Part shown: piece by piece, positions 18,056-26,707 of the stretch
Layout of the letters: each line of letters begins with the position of its first letter
Position numbering within the stretch: the first letter of the stretch is position 1
Notes under the pieces: model-generated
Seen by the model: the letters and a program-made list of their open reading frames with translations, nothing else
What the model was told of the DNA's origin: nothing
Databases searched by the model: none
DNA from: Campylobacter porcelli
Lineage (GTDB): Bacteria; Campylobacterota; Campylobacteria; Campylobacterales; Campylobacteraceae
Assembly: GCF_002139855.1 (NCBI RefSeq)
Contig: NZ_CP018789.1
Span: 620,001-684,000 of the forward strand
Length of the DNA stretch: 64,000 nt
Direction of reading: 5' to 3'
Position numbers and translations under genes: made by a program

Positions 18056-18433
18056 ATGTTTGCTGGTATTATTGGTTTATTTACAATTGGAGCTTTTATA
18101 TCTTTATTGCTTATACTTACTATATTTGGCTTGATTTGTCTATTTTTCTTACCATTTGCTATTGTTAATAGGTTATTTCCAGACCCATACGCTAAGCCAT
18201 TTAAGGATAATTTTTTAGGAATTGGTGATAAATTTCCTTTTTTGTATAAGATACCAAAATTGGCTTTGAGATTTAGCTTTGCTAATGGTGATTATTCTAA
18301 TTACACTGATGAAGAGTTAAAAAAATTTAAAAAAATTAGAGAGTTTTTATTTAAATTAATTTTTCGTTTTAATGTGATAATATACCCGATTTTTATGATT
18401 TCTACGCTTTTTATCTCTAGTTTGTTTCGGTGA
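18056..18433 (+). CDS. Small membrane protein of unknown function
   Basis: This 125-residue protein has a long hydrophobic N-terminal region (about residues 1-40, possibly two segments), a soluble middle part with NRLFPDPYAKPFKDNFLG and a Lys-rich stretch EELKKFKKIREF, and a C-terminal membrane segment. I do not recognise a family. It has a clear ribosome binding site (AAGGAG) and follows the preceding small membrane gene. The proline-aromatic motif after the first segments may be a conserved feature worth aligning. Confidence 0.6.
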   Translation: MFAGIIGLFTIGAFISLLLILTIFGLICLFFLPFAIVNRLFPDPYAKPFKDNFLGIGDKFPFLYKIPKLALRFSFANGDYSNYTDEELKKFKKIREFLFKLIFRFNVIIYPIFMISTLFISSLFR

Positions 18434-18620
18434 AAATTTTGTTAAAATTAAGGTATTTTATAAAAAAGCAATAAAATATAAGTTATTATGGGGGAATTTA
18501 GTTTGATTAGTTTTTGGCTATCTTTGCTTTTGTAAAGATAAAAAGCTATAACTTTAGACAAAATTTTTATATATTTATTAAAATATACTTTTAAATTTCA
18601 CACTTGCTTAACAAATATGG

Positions 18621-18628
18621 TATAAAAT
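18621..18628 (+). promoter_or_regulatory. Promoter -10 for the YgiW-like gene
   Basis: The 225-base gap before 18659 is AT-rich. TATAAAAT at 18621-18628, preceded by ATGG, resembles a Campylobacter sigma-70 -10 element, about 31 bases before the start codon, with AAAGGAAG as ribosome binding site. A weak 7-bp inverted repeat (TATCTTT / AAAGATA, near 18519-18540) lies earlier in the gap. Nothing else was seen there. Confidence 0.5.
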
Positions 18629-18658
18629 TACGCCATATTAATTATTAAAGGAAGTAAA

Positions 18659-19027
18659 ATGAAAAAAATTAGTTTGATAGCGATTTTAGCTTTAGCAATT
18701 AGTGCTAACGCAGCAGGCTTTACAGGTGGTCAAGCACCGATTAATCAAGGTGGATTTTTAGGTCCAAAAAGCGGAGTTACAACAGTCAAAGAAGCTCTTC
18801 GTGCTTGGGATGATACTTTGGTTGAGATAAAAGGCAAAATCATAGCTCAAGTCGGACATGAAAAGTATAAATTTAGCGATGGCAAAGATACTATTATTAT
18901 AGAGATTGATGATGAGGATTGGTATGGGCTTAGCGTAGGTCCTGATGAAGTTGTCACAATATATGGTGAAGTCGATGGCAATGGCGTTTTTGCCAATGAA
19001 ATTGATGTAAAAAGAATTATTAAATAA
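18659..19027 (+). CDS. YgiW/YdeI-family periplasmic OB-fold protein
   Basis: The 122-residue precursor has a signal peptide ending SANAAGF (cleavage about residue 19) and a single bacterial OB-fold domain: PKSGVTTVKEALRAWDDT, then VEIKGKIIAQVGHEKYKF, TIIIEIDDEDW, and a final EVDGNGVFANEIDVKRI. Relatives YgiW, YdeI and VisP in enterobacteria are periplasmic proteins linked to stress tolerance. It stands alone, with its own promoter and a strong terminator. Confidence 0.88.
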   Translation: MKKISLIAILALAISANAAGFTGGQAPINQGGFLGPKSGVTTVKEALRAWDDTLVEIKGKIIAQVGHEKYKFSDGKDTIIIEIDDEDWYGLSVGPDEVVTIYGEVDGNGVFANEIDVKRIIK

Positions 19028-19039
19028 ATAATCACACTA

Positions 19040-19073
19040 CCAAAAGCTTATTACCAAAGCTTTTGGGTAATTT
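19040..19073 (+). terminator. Intrinsic terminator after the YgiW-like gene
   Basis: CCAAAAGCTT (19040-19049) pairs perfectly with AAGCTTTTGG (19057-19066) around a 7-base loop and is followed by GTAATTT. The ten-base stem shortly after the stop codon makes this a good terminator. Confidence 0.75.
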
Positions 19074-19135
19074 AAATTTAAACTTAGCAAAATTTCGTTA
19101 AAATCTAAACCTAAAAATCACAAAAAAGAAAAATA

Positions 19136-19522
19136 ATGCAAAATATTTTAAATTCAATGAAAAATATAGCCGTTGTAGGCTTTAGTCCAGATCCAAGTAA
19201 GGCTAGTAATCATGTTGGTAACTACTTAATAGAGCAAGGTTTTAATGTATTTGCCATATATCCAAAAAGCGTAGAGATAAATGGACGCCAAACCTATCAA
19301 AGCCTAAGCCAGATTAATCAAAATATAGATACTATAGTTATGTTTAGAAAGGCTGAGTTTGCCACTGAATTAGCCAAAGAAGCAGTGAAATTAGGCGTGA
19401 AAAATCTATGGCTACAATTAGGGATTATAAATGATGAGGCTAAGCAGATTGCGCAAAATGCGGGGTTAAATTTCGTTCAAGATGCTTGTATAATGATAGA
19501 GCATAAAAGGATTAAGAAATGA
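19136..19522 (+). CDS. CoA-binding domain protein (YccU-like)
   Basis: This 128-residue cytoplasmic protein is a stand-alone Rossmann-like CoA-binding domain. It begins NSMKNIAVVGFSPDPSK, with the glycine-rich loop and the Ser-Asn-Val-Gly-like segment ASNHVGNYL. It continues with VFAIYPKSVEINGRQTY and VKNLWLQLGIIND and ends DACIMIEHKRIK. Such proteins resemble the N-terminal domain of succinyl-CoA synthetase alpha but lack catalysis. Its stop overlaps the ATG of the next gene, so it is co-transcribed with threonine ammonia-lyase. Confidence 0.88.
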   Translation: MQNILNSMKNIAVVGFSPDPSKASNHVGNYLIEQGFNVFAIYPKSVEINGRQTYQSLSQINQNIDTIVMFRKAEFATELAKEAVKLGVKNLWLQLGIINDEAKQIAQNAGLNFVQDACIMIEHKRIKK

Positions 19523-20730
19523 TAAGTTTAAATAAAATTATCCAAGCTAAGCGTAATATCGATGGATTTGTGGCTAAAACTCCTTTTGGATTTGCTCCTA
19601 AATTAAGCAAGATAGCAGATGCGCAAATTTATCTTAAAAAAGAGAATTTACAAATAACTGGGGCTTATAAGGTCAGGGGTGCTTTTAATAAAATTGCAAA
19701 TTTAGATGAAGATGCTAAAAAGTGTGGAGTCGTAGCAGCAAGTGCTGGTAATCACGCTCAAGGGGTCGCAATCAGCGCAAAGCACTTTGGTGTTAAATCC
19801 ACAATTATCATGCCAGAAGCAGCACCGCTATCAAAGGTCGCTGGGACTAAAGCTCTTGGTGCTGAAGTGATTTTAAAGGGGGATAATTTTGATGAGGCTT
19901 ATGCGTATGCCTTAGAGTATGCTAAAGAGAATAATATGAGCTTTATCCATCCATTTGATGATGAGCTAGTCCAAGCCGGTCAAGGAACAATCGCTCTAGA
20001 GATGCTAGATGAGGTTAGCGATCTTGATTATATAGTTGTGCCAGTTGGCGGTGGTGGGCTTATTAGCGGTGTGGCAAGTTGTGCTAAGCAGATTAATCCA
20101 AATATTAAGATTATTGGCGTTAGTGCTAAGGGGGCTCCAGCTATGTTTGAGAGCTTTAAAGATAGGTGCCAACACAATTCTAAAAGTGTCCGCACCATTG
20201 CTGATGGAATTGCTGTTAGAGATGCTAGTAAGATTACTCTAGCTCATATTTTAGAAAGCGTAGATGAGATGGTACAAGTAGATGATGAGGAGATCGCAAA
20301 TGCGATTTTATATCTTTTAGAGCAGCAAAAAATTATGGTTGAAGGAGCTGGTGCGGTATCGGTAGCAGCCATTTTGGAGAGTAAATTTGAGTTTAAAAAG
20401 GGCTCTAAGATCGGTGCTATCTTAAGCGGTGGCAATATAGATGTACAAACTCTAAGCGTGATTATAGAAAAAGGCCTTTTAAAGAGCTATAGAAAGATGA
20501 TAATTAATGTTACTTTGATCGATAAGCCAGGTGCTTTAATGGCACTTGGAGATGTCTTAAGGATTGCTGGGGCAAATATCGTTAAGATTGATTATGATAG
20601 ATTTTCAACCAAATTAAGCTATGGCGATGCTAAGATAACCATCACTTTAGAGACTAAAGGCAAGGAGCACCAAGATAGAGTTCAAAAAGCCTTAAAAGAC
20701 GCTGGATACGAATATACTCAAGAGTTTTAG
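19519..20730 (+). CDS. ilvA: Threonine ammonia-lyase
   Basis: This pyridoxal-phosphate enzyme deaminates threonine to 2-oxobutyrate for isoleucine synthesis. The PLP lysine is in QITGAYKVRGAFNK (about residue 54), the asparagine loop is SAGNHAQGVA, and the phosphate loop is VPVGGGGLISG. The C-terminal domain (about 325-403) is a single ACT-like module starting IINVTLIDKPGALMA. At 403 residues it is the short one-ACT form; it could equally be called catabolic TdcB-like, so the biosynthetic assignment is tentative. It overlaps the CoA-binding gene by four bases. Confidence 0.9.
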   Translation: MISLNKIIQAKRNIDGFVAKTPFGFAPKLSKIADAQIYLKKENLQITGAYKVRGAFNKIANLDEDAKKCGVVAASAGNHAQGVAISAKHFGVKSTIIMPEAAPLSKVAGTKALGAEVILKGDNFDEAYAYALEYAKENNMSFIHPFDDELVQAGQGTIALEMLDEVSDLDYIVVPVGGGGLISGVASCAKQINPNIKIIGVSAKGAPAMFESFKDRCQHNSKSVRTIADGIAVRDASKITLAHILESVDEMVQVDDEEIANAILYLLEQQKIMVEGAGAVSVAAILESKFEFKKGSKIGAILSGGNIDVQTLSVIIEKGLLKSYRKMIINVTLIDKPGALMALGDVLRIAGANIVKIDYDRFSTKLSYGDAKITITLETKGKEHQDRVQKALKDAGYEYTQEF

Positions 20731-20761
20731 CTCTTGATTTAATGGCTAAATTTAGCTTTTT
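20719..20761 (+). terminator. Hairpins between convergent ilvA and uvrC
   Basis: Two stems lie here: CAAGAG (20719-20724) with CTCTTG (20731-20736), overlapping the ilvA stop, and the palindrome GCTAAATTTAGC (20745-20756) followed by five T (20757-20761). The second overlaps the uvrC stop codon. Together they could end transcription from the left. Confidence 0.55.
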
Positions 20762-22545
20762 GTTATCTTTTGGGCTACGCTTTTATTGGTTACTTTTTTT
20801 ATCTCATCAAAGCTAGCATTTTGGATATTTTCAAAGCTACCAAAGTAGTTAATAAGCTTGATTATTGATCCTTTTGATATACCAAGAGTGGCTAATTGAC
20901 TACTTTGTATATCAATTTTTTGCCTACTTTTTTGGTGAAAACTAATGGCAAATCTATGCGCCTCATCTCGCAAACGCTGGATAAATTGCAGTTTTGTATC
21001 ATTTGGATTAAGGCTAAATTTGCCTATATTTGTGTAAATTTTATCACTTGCCCTGCCTTTTGCTCTATTTGCTTTAGCGTCAATTTTTTCTTTAGATATT
21101 GCGATTATATCGACATTTGCTCCACTACTTTTGATTATTTGATTGGCTAAATTTAGCAAGGCATCGCCACCATCTATAATCCATAAATCAGGAGCTGGGG
21201 CTTTATCAAAGCTTTTGGCTCTATGGGTTAAGAGCTTTGACATTTGGTCATAATCATTTATATCTTGAAGGTGCATATGGCGATATTTTGCTTTATTAAA
21301 TTCCCCATTTTCCCACACGACCATAGCGCCAACTGGAGCTGAGCCAAATAGATGAGAGTTATCAAAAATCTCAATTTTTAATGGTAGATTATTTAACTCA
21401 AATAGATCTTGAATTTCCCTTGCTAGAGTGTAATCATTTGTTTTGATATGTTTTTTTATAAACTCAAGAGCATTTTGGTAGGCGATATCTACTAGCTCTT
21501 TTTTCTCTGCGATTTTTGGCTGAGTGATTTGAAATTTTTTATTATGGCGTAAATTTAATATATCAGTTAAAATCTTCTCATCTTCAAGCTTTGCGTATGT
21601 GTAAATTTTAGTCGCACCTACAGGCTGATCTATTGTAAAAGCATCTAAAATCATAGTTGAGTATAACGCTTCTAAATCCGATTCTATCATATCTTGAGCT
21701 GGTTTAATGCTGTGAGTACAAAAGCAAACTCTACCATCTCTAATGCTAAATCTAACACCACAAACAAAGCCAGAATTTACATTGACGCTAATGACCTCAA
21801 AATCCTCTAATTTAGCTAGATCGATTTGGATTTTTACGCTTGTATCGTTAATGGTTTTGATCTGATCTCTTATCTTAGCAGCCTCTTCATAGTTCTCATT
21901 TTGGGCTAAATTTAGCATTGTTTTTTCTAAATTTGGTATTAAAAGCTCTGGATTTTTAATCTTTTTTATAGCTTCATTTACGATTTTAGCGTAATCATTT
22001 TTATCAATTAGCCCAAGACAAGGAGCGTAGCAGCGGTTAATTTGATGAAATAAGCACCCCTTTTTCTCTTTTAGGCACGATCTTTTTTGGACTAGTTTAA
22101 ACTCCAAATACAAAGCTTCTAAAATCTCGTTAGCACCCCTAAAAAATGGGCCAAAATATTTGATATTAGAGCCTTTTAACACCTTTCTAGTTATCTCAAA
22201 TCTAGGAAAATCGCTATTTAAATCTAAGCATATATATGGGTAGGTTTTATCATCTCTTAATAAGATATTATATTTTGGGTGAAGTTGCTTGATAAATGAA
22301 TTTTCTAGTATCAACGCATCTTGTTCGCTTTGAGTAGTGATCCACTCTATATGCACAGCTTGGCTTATCATCTTTGCTATGCGTGGGCTAAGATTTGAAT
22401 TTGGCGTAGCATCAGCGTTAAAATAGCTTTTTACTCGGTTTTTTAAATTCTTAGCTTTGCCAACATATAAAAGCTTTGCATTTTTATCAAAATATTGATA
22501 AATTCCTGGGCTATTTGGTAGCGATTTTAGCTCATCTATTAGCAT
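20752..22545 (-). CDS. uvrC: Excinuclease ABC subunit C
   Basis: UvrC makes both incisions in nucleotide excision repair. The 597-residue protein has an N-terminal GIY-YIG nuclease (SPGIYQYFDKN, LLYVGKAKNLKNRVKSYF), a UVR motif (QNENYEEAAKIRDQI, about residue 215), an RNase-H-like nuclease half with IEIFDNSHLFG and DLWIIDGGDALL, and a C-terminal helix-hairpin-helix region with GISKGSIIKLINYFG. It overlaps the upstream DUF721-like gene by 14 bases and both are read leftward. The uvrC-guaA neighbourhood also occurs in C. jejuni. Confidence 0.96.
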   Translation of the reverse strand: MLIDELKSLPNSPGIYQYFDKNAKLLYVGKAKNLKNRVKSYFNADATPNSNLSPRIAKMISQAVHIEWITTQSEQDALILENSFIKQLHPKYNILLRDDKTYPYICLDLNSDFPRFEITRKVLKGSNIKYFGPFFRGANEILEALYLEFKLVQKRSCLKEKKGCLFHQINRCYAPCLGLIDKNDYAKIVNEAIKKIKNPELLIPNLEKTMLNLAQNENYEEAAKIRDQIKTINDTSVKIQIDLAKLEDFEVISVNVNSGFVCGVRFSIRDGRVCFCTHSIKPAQDMIESDLEALYSTMILDAFTIDQPVGATKIYTYAKLEDEKILTDILNLRHNKKFQITQPKIAEKKELVDIAYQNALEFIKKHIKTNDYTLAREIQDLFELNNLPLKIEIFDNSHLFGSAPVGAMVVWENGEFNKAKYRHMHLQDINDYDQMSKLLTHRAKSFDKAPAPDLWIIDGGDALLNLANQIIKSSGANVDIIAISKEKIDAKANRAKGRASDKIYTNIGKFSLNPNDTKLQFIQRLRDEAHRFAISFHQKSRQKIDIQSSQLATLGISKGSIIKLINYFGSFENIQNASFDEIKKVTNKSVAQKITKS

Positions 22546-22975
22546 TTATAGACTCTCTTAATCTTTCAAAAAGTTCGTAAATATCTCTATCTTTGGCGTT
22601 ATTTTGAAATTTTCCATCACTTCGCTCTATGAAAATTGGCTTTTGCTCTTTGGGTATTTCTTGGAAATTTTTTGGTTTTGTGATGAAAACTACTACGCTA
22701 TTTACAGGGGTTAGGGCGGTGCTAGGAGCATTATGAATATATGTGTTTAATAGGTTTTTTATCTGAAATTTGATACTATCGTGATTTAGCTCAAATTTGG
22801 CAAGTGGATGCACCACAGCGATAAATAAATTTCCATCTTTTTGGTATGTGAATTTAATAAGCCTATTTTTGGCAACGCCGAGCAATTTTAATATATCTCT
22901 TGTCTCTTTTGCGGCTTTTAATTTTTTATATTTAGGATCGTTTATAATATGGTTAATAATCTCAAAACTTTGCAT
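22532..22975 (-). CDS. DUF721/DciA-like protein
   Basis: This 147-residue cytoplasmic protein resembles the DUF721 fold: LKLLGVAKNRLIKFTYQKDG, NLFIAVVHPLAKFELNHD and FQIKNLLNTYI match the pattern of a small DNA-linked domain whose best-known member DciA loads the replicative helicase. The match is by pattern only, and the C-terminal third is charged and unrecognised. It precedes uvrC with a 14-base overlap. Its 5' end overlaps, on the opposite strand, a tiny lipoprotein gene. Confidence 0.6.
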   Translation of the reverse strand: MQSFEIINHIINDPKYKKLKAAKETRDILKLLGVAKNRLIKFTYQKDGNLFIAVVHPLAKFELNHDSIKFQIKNLLNTYIHNAPSTALTPVNSVVVFITKPKNFQEIPKEQKPIFIERSDGKFQNNAKDRDIYELFERLRESINANR

Positions 22976-23077
22976 ATGGCAATTATAGCCGTTTTTTGCT
23001 TAATTTTTTTAGCAGGATGTGGATATAAGGCAGATCCATTCTATACAGATTTTAAACAAGAGATTAAGGCTAATTAA
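22949..23077 (+). CDS. Tiny lipoprotein, LptM-like
   Basis: This 42-codon gene was found by reading the gap before guaA. It encodes a basic N-terminus (MVNNLKTLH), a hydrophobic core, the lipobox FLAGC, and a short mature part CGYKADPFYTDFKQEI. The C-G-Y-K start after the lipobox resembles LptM/YifL, a tiny outer-membrane lipoprotein that helps LptD mature, but the match is short. A second in-frame ATG at 22976 would leave a signal peptide without positive charge, so 22949 is preferred. It overlaps the divergent DUF721-like gene by 27 bases and precedes guaA by 52 bases. Confidence 0.65.
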   Translation: MVNNLKTLHMAIIAVFCLIFLAGCGYKADPFYTDFKQEIKAN

Positions 23078-23129
23078 TTAATAAGCCAAATTTAGATAGA
23101 CTTGCGTAAATTTAATTTTAGGATAAATT

Positions 23130-24662
23130 ATGAAAAATGCTGATATTTTGGTGCTAGATTTTGGCTCACAATATACCCAATTAATTGCTAGAAGACTTAG
23201 AGAGCAAGGCGTTTATACCGAGCTTATGCCCTTTAATGCTAGTATTGAGACCATAAGAGCAAAAAACCCAAAAGGGATAATTCTAAGTGGTGGTCCAGCA
23301 AGTGTGTATGATGAGAATGCTTATTTTTGTGATGATGGGGTATTTTCTCTTGGACTTCCTATCCTTGGGATATGCTATGGTATGCAGTTAATCGCTCATA
23401 AAAATGGCGCCAATGTCGCTCCAGCCAATCACAAAGAGTATGGTAAGGCAAATATAGAGATTATAAAAGAGTGCGAGTTTATGAGTGGTGTGGTAAATAA
23501 TAGCGTTGTATGGATGAGCCACTCTGATAAGGTAAATGAACTTCCAAAGGGCTTTGAAGTGATAGCAAAGAGCCAAAATAGCGAATTTTGCGTATTTGGT
23601 GATTTTGAGCGTAAAATTTATGCTATGCAGTTTCATCCAGAGGTGGCTCATAGCGAATTTGGTAGTGTAATGCTTAAAAACTTTGCTAAGATTTGCGGGT
23701 GCGATAGCACTTGGAATATGGGAAGTTTTGCTAAAACTCAAATTGCCGCCATTAGAGAAAAAGTAGGCGATGATAAGGTTTTATGTGCTGTAAGTGGCGG
23801 GGTAGATAGCTCTGTTGTTGCTGCACTTTTAGCAGCTGCAGTGCCTGAGAATTTGATAGTGGTATTTGTAGATAATGGCTTACTACGAACTAATGAGGCT
23901 AAGCAAGTTGAAGAGATGTTTAAGCTTAAACTTGGTGTAAATTTAATCAGCATTGATGCTAGTGAGCTATTTTTGAGCCGTTTAAAAGGGGTAAGGGATC
24001 CAGAGAAAAAACGCAAAATTATTGGTGAGACATTTATAGAGGTTTTTGACTCTGAAGCTAAAAAACACGCTAATGTAAAATATCTAGCTCAAGGAACTCT
24101 ATATACTGATATAATCGAGAGTAGCGTAGCTGGTGCGTCTAAAACCATTAAGAGCCATCACAATGTAGGCGGACTTCCTGAATGGATGAAATTTGAGCTT
24201 ATTGAGCCATTAAGAGAGATTTTTAAAGATGAGGTTAGAGCACTTGGGCTTGAGCTTGGGCTTAGTCGTGATGTGGTATTTCGCCATCCATTTCCTGGGC
24301 CAGGACTTGCTATACGCATAATGGGGGAGGTAAATGAGCCTAGCCTTGAGCTACTTAGAAAAGCTGATGTAATTTTACGAGAAGAGTTAAAAAGTAGTGG
24401 CTGGTATGATAAGACTTGGCAAGCATTTTGCGTGCTTTTAAATGTAAATTCAGTAGGCGTAATGGGGGATAATAGGACATATGAGAATGCTGTTTGTATC
24501 CGTGTAGTTGATGCGAGCGATGGTATGACGGCTAGCTTTTCAAGGCTCCCATATGATTTATTAGAAAATTGTAGCCGCCGTATAATAAACGAAGTAAGCG
24601 GAATTAACCGTGTAGTTTATGATATCAGCTCTAAGCCACCAGCGACAATTGAGTGGGAGTAG
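23130..24662 (+). CDS. guaA: GMP synthase (glutamine-hydrolysing)
   Basis: GuaA converts XMP to GMP. The N-terminal class I glutaminase domain has the catalytic Cys in [14 protein letters not shown] and His-Glu in [13 protein letters not shown]. The ATP pyrophosphatase domain has the P-loop [15 protein letters not shown] (about residue 220). The C-terminal dimerisation domain ends [25 protein letters not shown], as in all bacterial GuaA; the last residues are TIEWE. Length 510 is normal. The start ATG follows AGGATAAATT. hemD follows 22 bases later. Confidence 0.97.
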   Translation: MKNADILVLDFGSQYTQLIARRLREQGVYTELMPFNASIETIRAKNPKGIILSGGPASVYDENAYFCDDGVFSLGLPILGICYGMQLIAHKNGANVAPANHKEYGKANIEIIKECEFMSGVVNNSVVWMSHSDKVNELPKGFEVIAKSQNSEFCVFGDFERKIYAMQFHPEVAHSEFGSVMLKNFAKICGCDSTWNMGSFAKTQIAAIREKVGDDKVLCAVSGGVDSSVVAALLAAAVPENLIVVFVDNGLLRTNEAKQVEEMFKLKLGVNLISIDASELFLSRLKGVRDPEKKRKIIGETFIEVFDSEAKKHANVKYLAQGTLYTDIIESSVAGASKTIKSHHNVGGLPEWMKFELIEPLREIFKDEVRALGLELGLSRDVVFRHPFPGPGLAIRIMGEVNEPSLELLRKADVILREELKSSGWYDKTWQAFCVLLNVNSVGVMGDNRTYENAVCIRVVDASDGMTASFSRLPYDLLENCSRRIINEVSGINRVVYDISSKPPATIEWE

Positions 24663-24684
24663 GGTGGATTTTCTAGATTGAAAT

Positions 24685-25326
24685 ATGATATATCTACTCT
24701 CAAATACAGCTTTTGATGATGAGAGCGTGGAGCAAATTTCGCTTTGTAGGATTGAGTTTAATAAATTTAATCTTGATTTAAGTGAATTTGACGCTCTTAT
24801 AGTTACTAGCAAAAACGCTATTAATTCGCTTAAATTTAACTCTATAACCTTAGCTGATATTTTGGTTTTTGCTATTGGCAAGGCTACGGCTTTAGCTTGT
24901 AAGGAGTTTGGATTTAGGCAAATTTATGAGGCTAAGAATTCGCATGGAAGTGAGTTTGGTGCTGAAATTTTAGAAAAATTAGTTAGCAAGAGAGTAATAT
25001 TTATCAAAGCTAAAGAGACAATTTCAAATTTAGATATATACTTTCGTCAAAACGGCATTGATATAAGCGTAATTGATGGCTATGAAAATATAATTTTAAA
25101 AAATAATAGCTATGAAAAACCACAATTAAACTCAATTTTAATTTTTACAAGCCCTATGAATGTGCGTGCGTTTATCCAAAATTTTGGCTGGGATCATAGC
25201 TACAAAGCAGTAGCTATAGGCAAAGCTACAGCTAAGGAGCTAAAGGACTATTGCGACCCTATAATCTCTAAATCGCAAAGCATAAAAGATTGCGTAGAAT
25301 TAGCTAAATCTTTAAACAAGATATGA
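24685..25326 (+). CDS. hemD: Uroporphyrinogen-III synthase HemD
   Basis: HemD cyclises hydroxymethylbilane to uroporphyrinogen III in heme synthesis. The family is poorly conserved. This 213-residue protein fits by length, two-lobe alpha/beta structure and scattered motifs: ALIVTSKNAINSL, VFAIGKATALACKEFG, RVIFIKAKET, SILIFTSPMNVRAF and YKAVAIGKATAKEL. The two FAIGKATA / VAIGKATA segments in opposite lobes are typical. It follows guaA closely. Its 3' end overlaps the convergent uppP gene by 15 bases. Confidence 0.85.
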   Translation: MIYLLSNTAFDDESVEQISLCRIEFNKFNLDLSEFDALIVTSKNAINSLKFNSITLADILVFAIGKATALACKEFGFRQIYEAKNSHGSEFGAEILEKLVSKRVIFIKAKETISNLDIYFRQNGIDISVIDGYENIILKNNSYEKPQLNSILIFTSPMNVRAFIQNFGWDHSYKAVAIGKATAKELKDYCDPIISKSQSIKDCVELAKSLNKI

Positions 25327-26097
25327 GCCAAATAACAAAAACGCTAATCCTAAAATTATGCGGTAAATCCCAAAGCTAATATAGCTAAAGTGTGCCACAA
25401 AACGCAAAAATAGCTTAATAACCACAAGAGCAACTATAAACGCTACAGCCCCACCAAGTAAAAATATCCAAATTTGATCTAAATTAGTAGCGAAAATCTC
25501 TCTATTTTTATAGCTATCATATATTGTAGCTGCTATCATTGTAGGAATTGCAAGTAAGAAGCTAAATCTAGCTGCCACTTCACGGCTAAGCCCGCAAAGC
25601 AACCCAGTAATAATAGTAGAGCCACTTCTAGAGGTGCCAGGAATCATAGCTAAGCACTGACTAAGACCGATTATAAAGGCTTGTTTGTGGCTGATATTGT
25701 GAATATGCGTGGTGCTTGGAGTATAGCTAGGGCGTTTTTGAAATAGCTCAACAATGATAAAAACAATACCGCCAATGATAAGCATATATGCTACTGTATT
25801 TGGGTCAAATAGCTCTTTAATGTATTTATAGGCCAAAAAACCTATAATCGCAGTTGGGATAAATCCGATAATTAGCTTGATCCATAGTAAAATATCACTT
25901 GTAAGACGCTCTTTAAAAGCCCACACAACAGCCAAAATACTACCAAGCTGAATGACAACCTCAAAGCATTTTAAAATTTCATTTTGCTTAAGTCCTAAAA
26001 AGTGTGAAGTAAGGATCATATGCCCAGTTGAGCTAACTGGCAAAAACTCAGTAAGCCCCTCTACAATGCCTAAGATTATCGCTGAGATTATATCCAT
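25312..26097 (-). CDS. uppP: Undecaprenyl-diphosphatase UppP
   Basis: This membrane enzyme dephosphorylates undecaprenyl diphosphate, recycling the carrier lipid for cell wall and glycan synthesis. It has 261 residues and about eight membrane segments. The catalytic motifs are present: IVEGLTEFLPVSSTGHMI near residue 13 and PGTSRSGSTIITGLL near residue 152. It is the last gene of the leftward transporter-thiE-uppP operon and begins one base after thiE ends. Confidence 0.96.
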   Translation of the reverse strand: MDIISAIILGIVEGLTEFLPVSSTGHMILTSHFLGLKQNEILKCFEVVIQLGSILAVVWAFKERLTSDILLWIKLIIGFIPTAIIGFLAYKYIKELFDPNTVAYMLIIGGIVFIIVELFQKRPSYTPSTTHIHNISHKQAFIIGLSQCLAMIPGTSRSGSTIITGLLCGLSREVAARFSFLLAIPTMIAATIYDSYKNREIFATNLDQIWIFLLGGAVAFIVALVVIKLFLRFVAHFSYISFGIYRIILGLAFLLFGSYLV

Positions 26098-26098
26098 T

Positions 26099-26707
26099 TT
26101 ATCCCTTTAATGCTCTATTTAATTTATCTATATTATCTTTTATAGGTCCACCTGTGTATAGTGCAGATATGATAGCTATGTAATCAACGCCAATATCTTT
26201 TATTAAATTTAAATTTGAGCTATTAATTCCACCTATTACGGCGATTTTTTCTTTAAATTTTAATCTAGCTTCTTTGATTATATTAAGCGGACATAGCGGT
26301 GCGTTTGGCTTAGAGCTACTAGGAAATAGCGAGCCAAATGCGATATAATCAGCACCATTTTTAATAGCATTCCTAGCTAGGTTTAAATTGCTATAACAAC
26401 TAACTCCTATAAATGCTTCATACCCTAAAATATCCCTAGCTCTTTTTAGGCTCTCATCATCTTTGCCGATATGAACGCCACTAGCTTGAACTATTTTGGC
26501 TAGATTTACATCATCATTTATTATAAATTTACTATTATAACTTTTACAAATTTTTGCTATCTCTTTTAGAAGTGATATATCATGATTTTGGCTTTTATTT
26601 CTATATTGAATTATCTTAACTCCACTATTTAAAAGCTCATTAATTTGAGCTTTTAAAGTATTATTTGGGGTGAAATTTTGATCAGTTAATGCGTAAATTT
26701 GATTCAT
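26099..26707 (-). CDS. thiE: Thiamine-phosphate synthase ThiE
   Basis: ThiE joins the pyrimidine and thiazole halves of thiamine. The 202-residue TIM barrel shows QYRNKSQN (pyrimidine diphosphate site), FIINDDVNLA (Mg-binding Asp), GVHIGKDDES, ADYIAFGSLFPSSSKPNAP and IAVIGGINSSN. All match the family. Its ATG overlaps the stop of the upstream binding-protein gene (ATGA-type junction), so it is translated from the transporter operon. The transporter itself looks like an amino-acid type, so a thiamine link is not implied. Confidence 0.93.
   Translation of the reverse strand: MNQIYALTDQNFTPNNTLKAQINELLNSGVKIIQYRNKSQNHDISLLKEIAKICKSYNSKFIINDDVNLAKIVQASGVHIGKDDESLKRARDILGYEAFIGVSCYSNLNLARNAIKNGADYIAFGSLFPSSSKPNAPLCPLNIIKEARLKFKEKIAVIGGINSSNLNLIKDIGVDYIAIISALYTGGPIKDNIDKLNRALKG

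Noticed and set aside
23388..23741. 117-codon frame antisense to guaA
   Set aside because: Entirely inside guaA, with no family similarity and no ribosome binding site.
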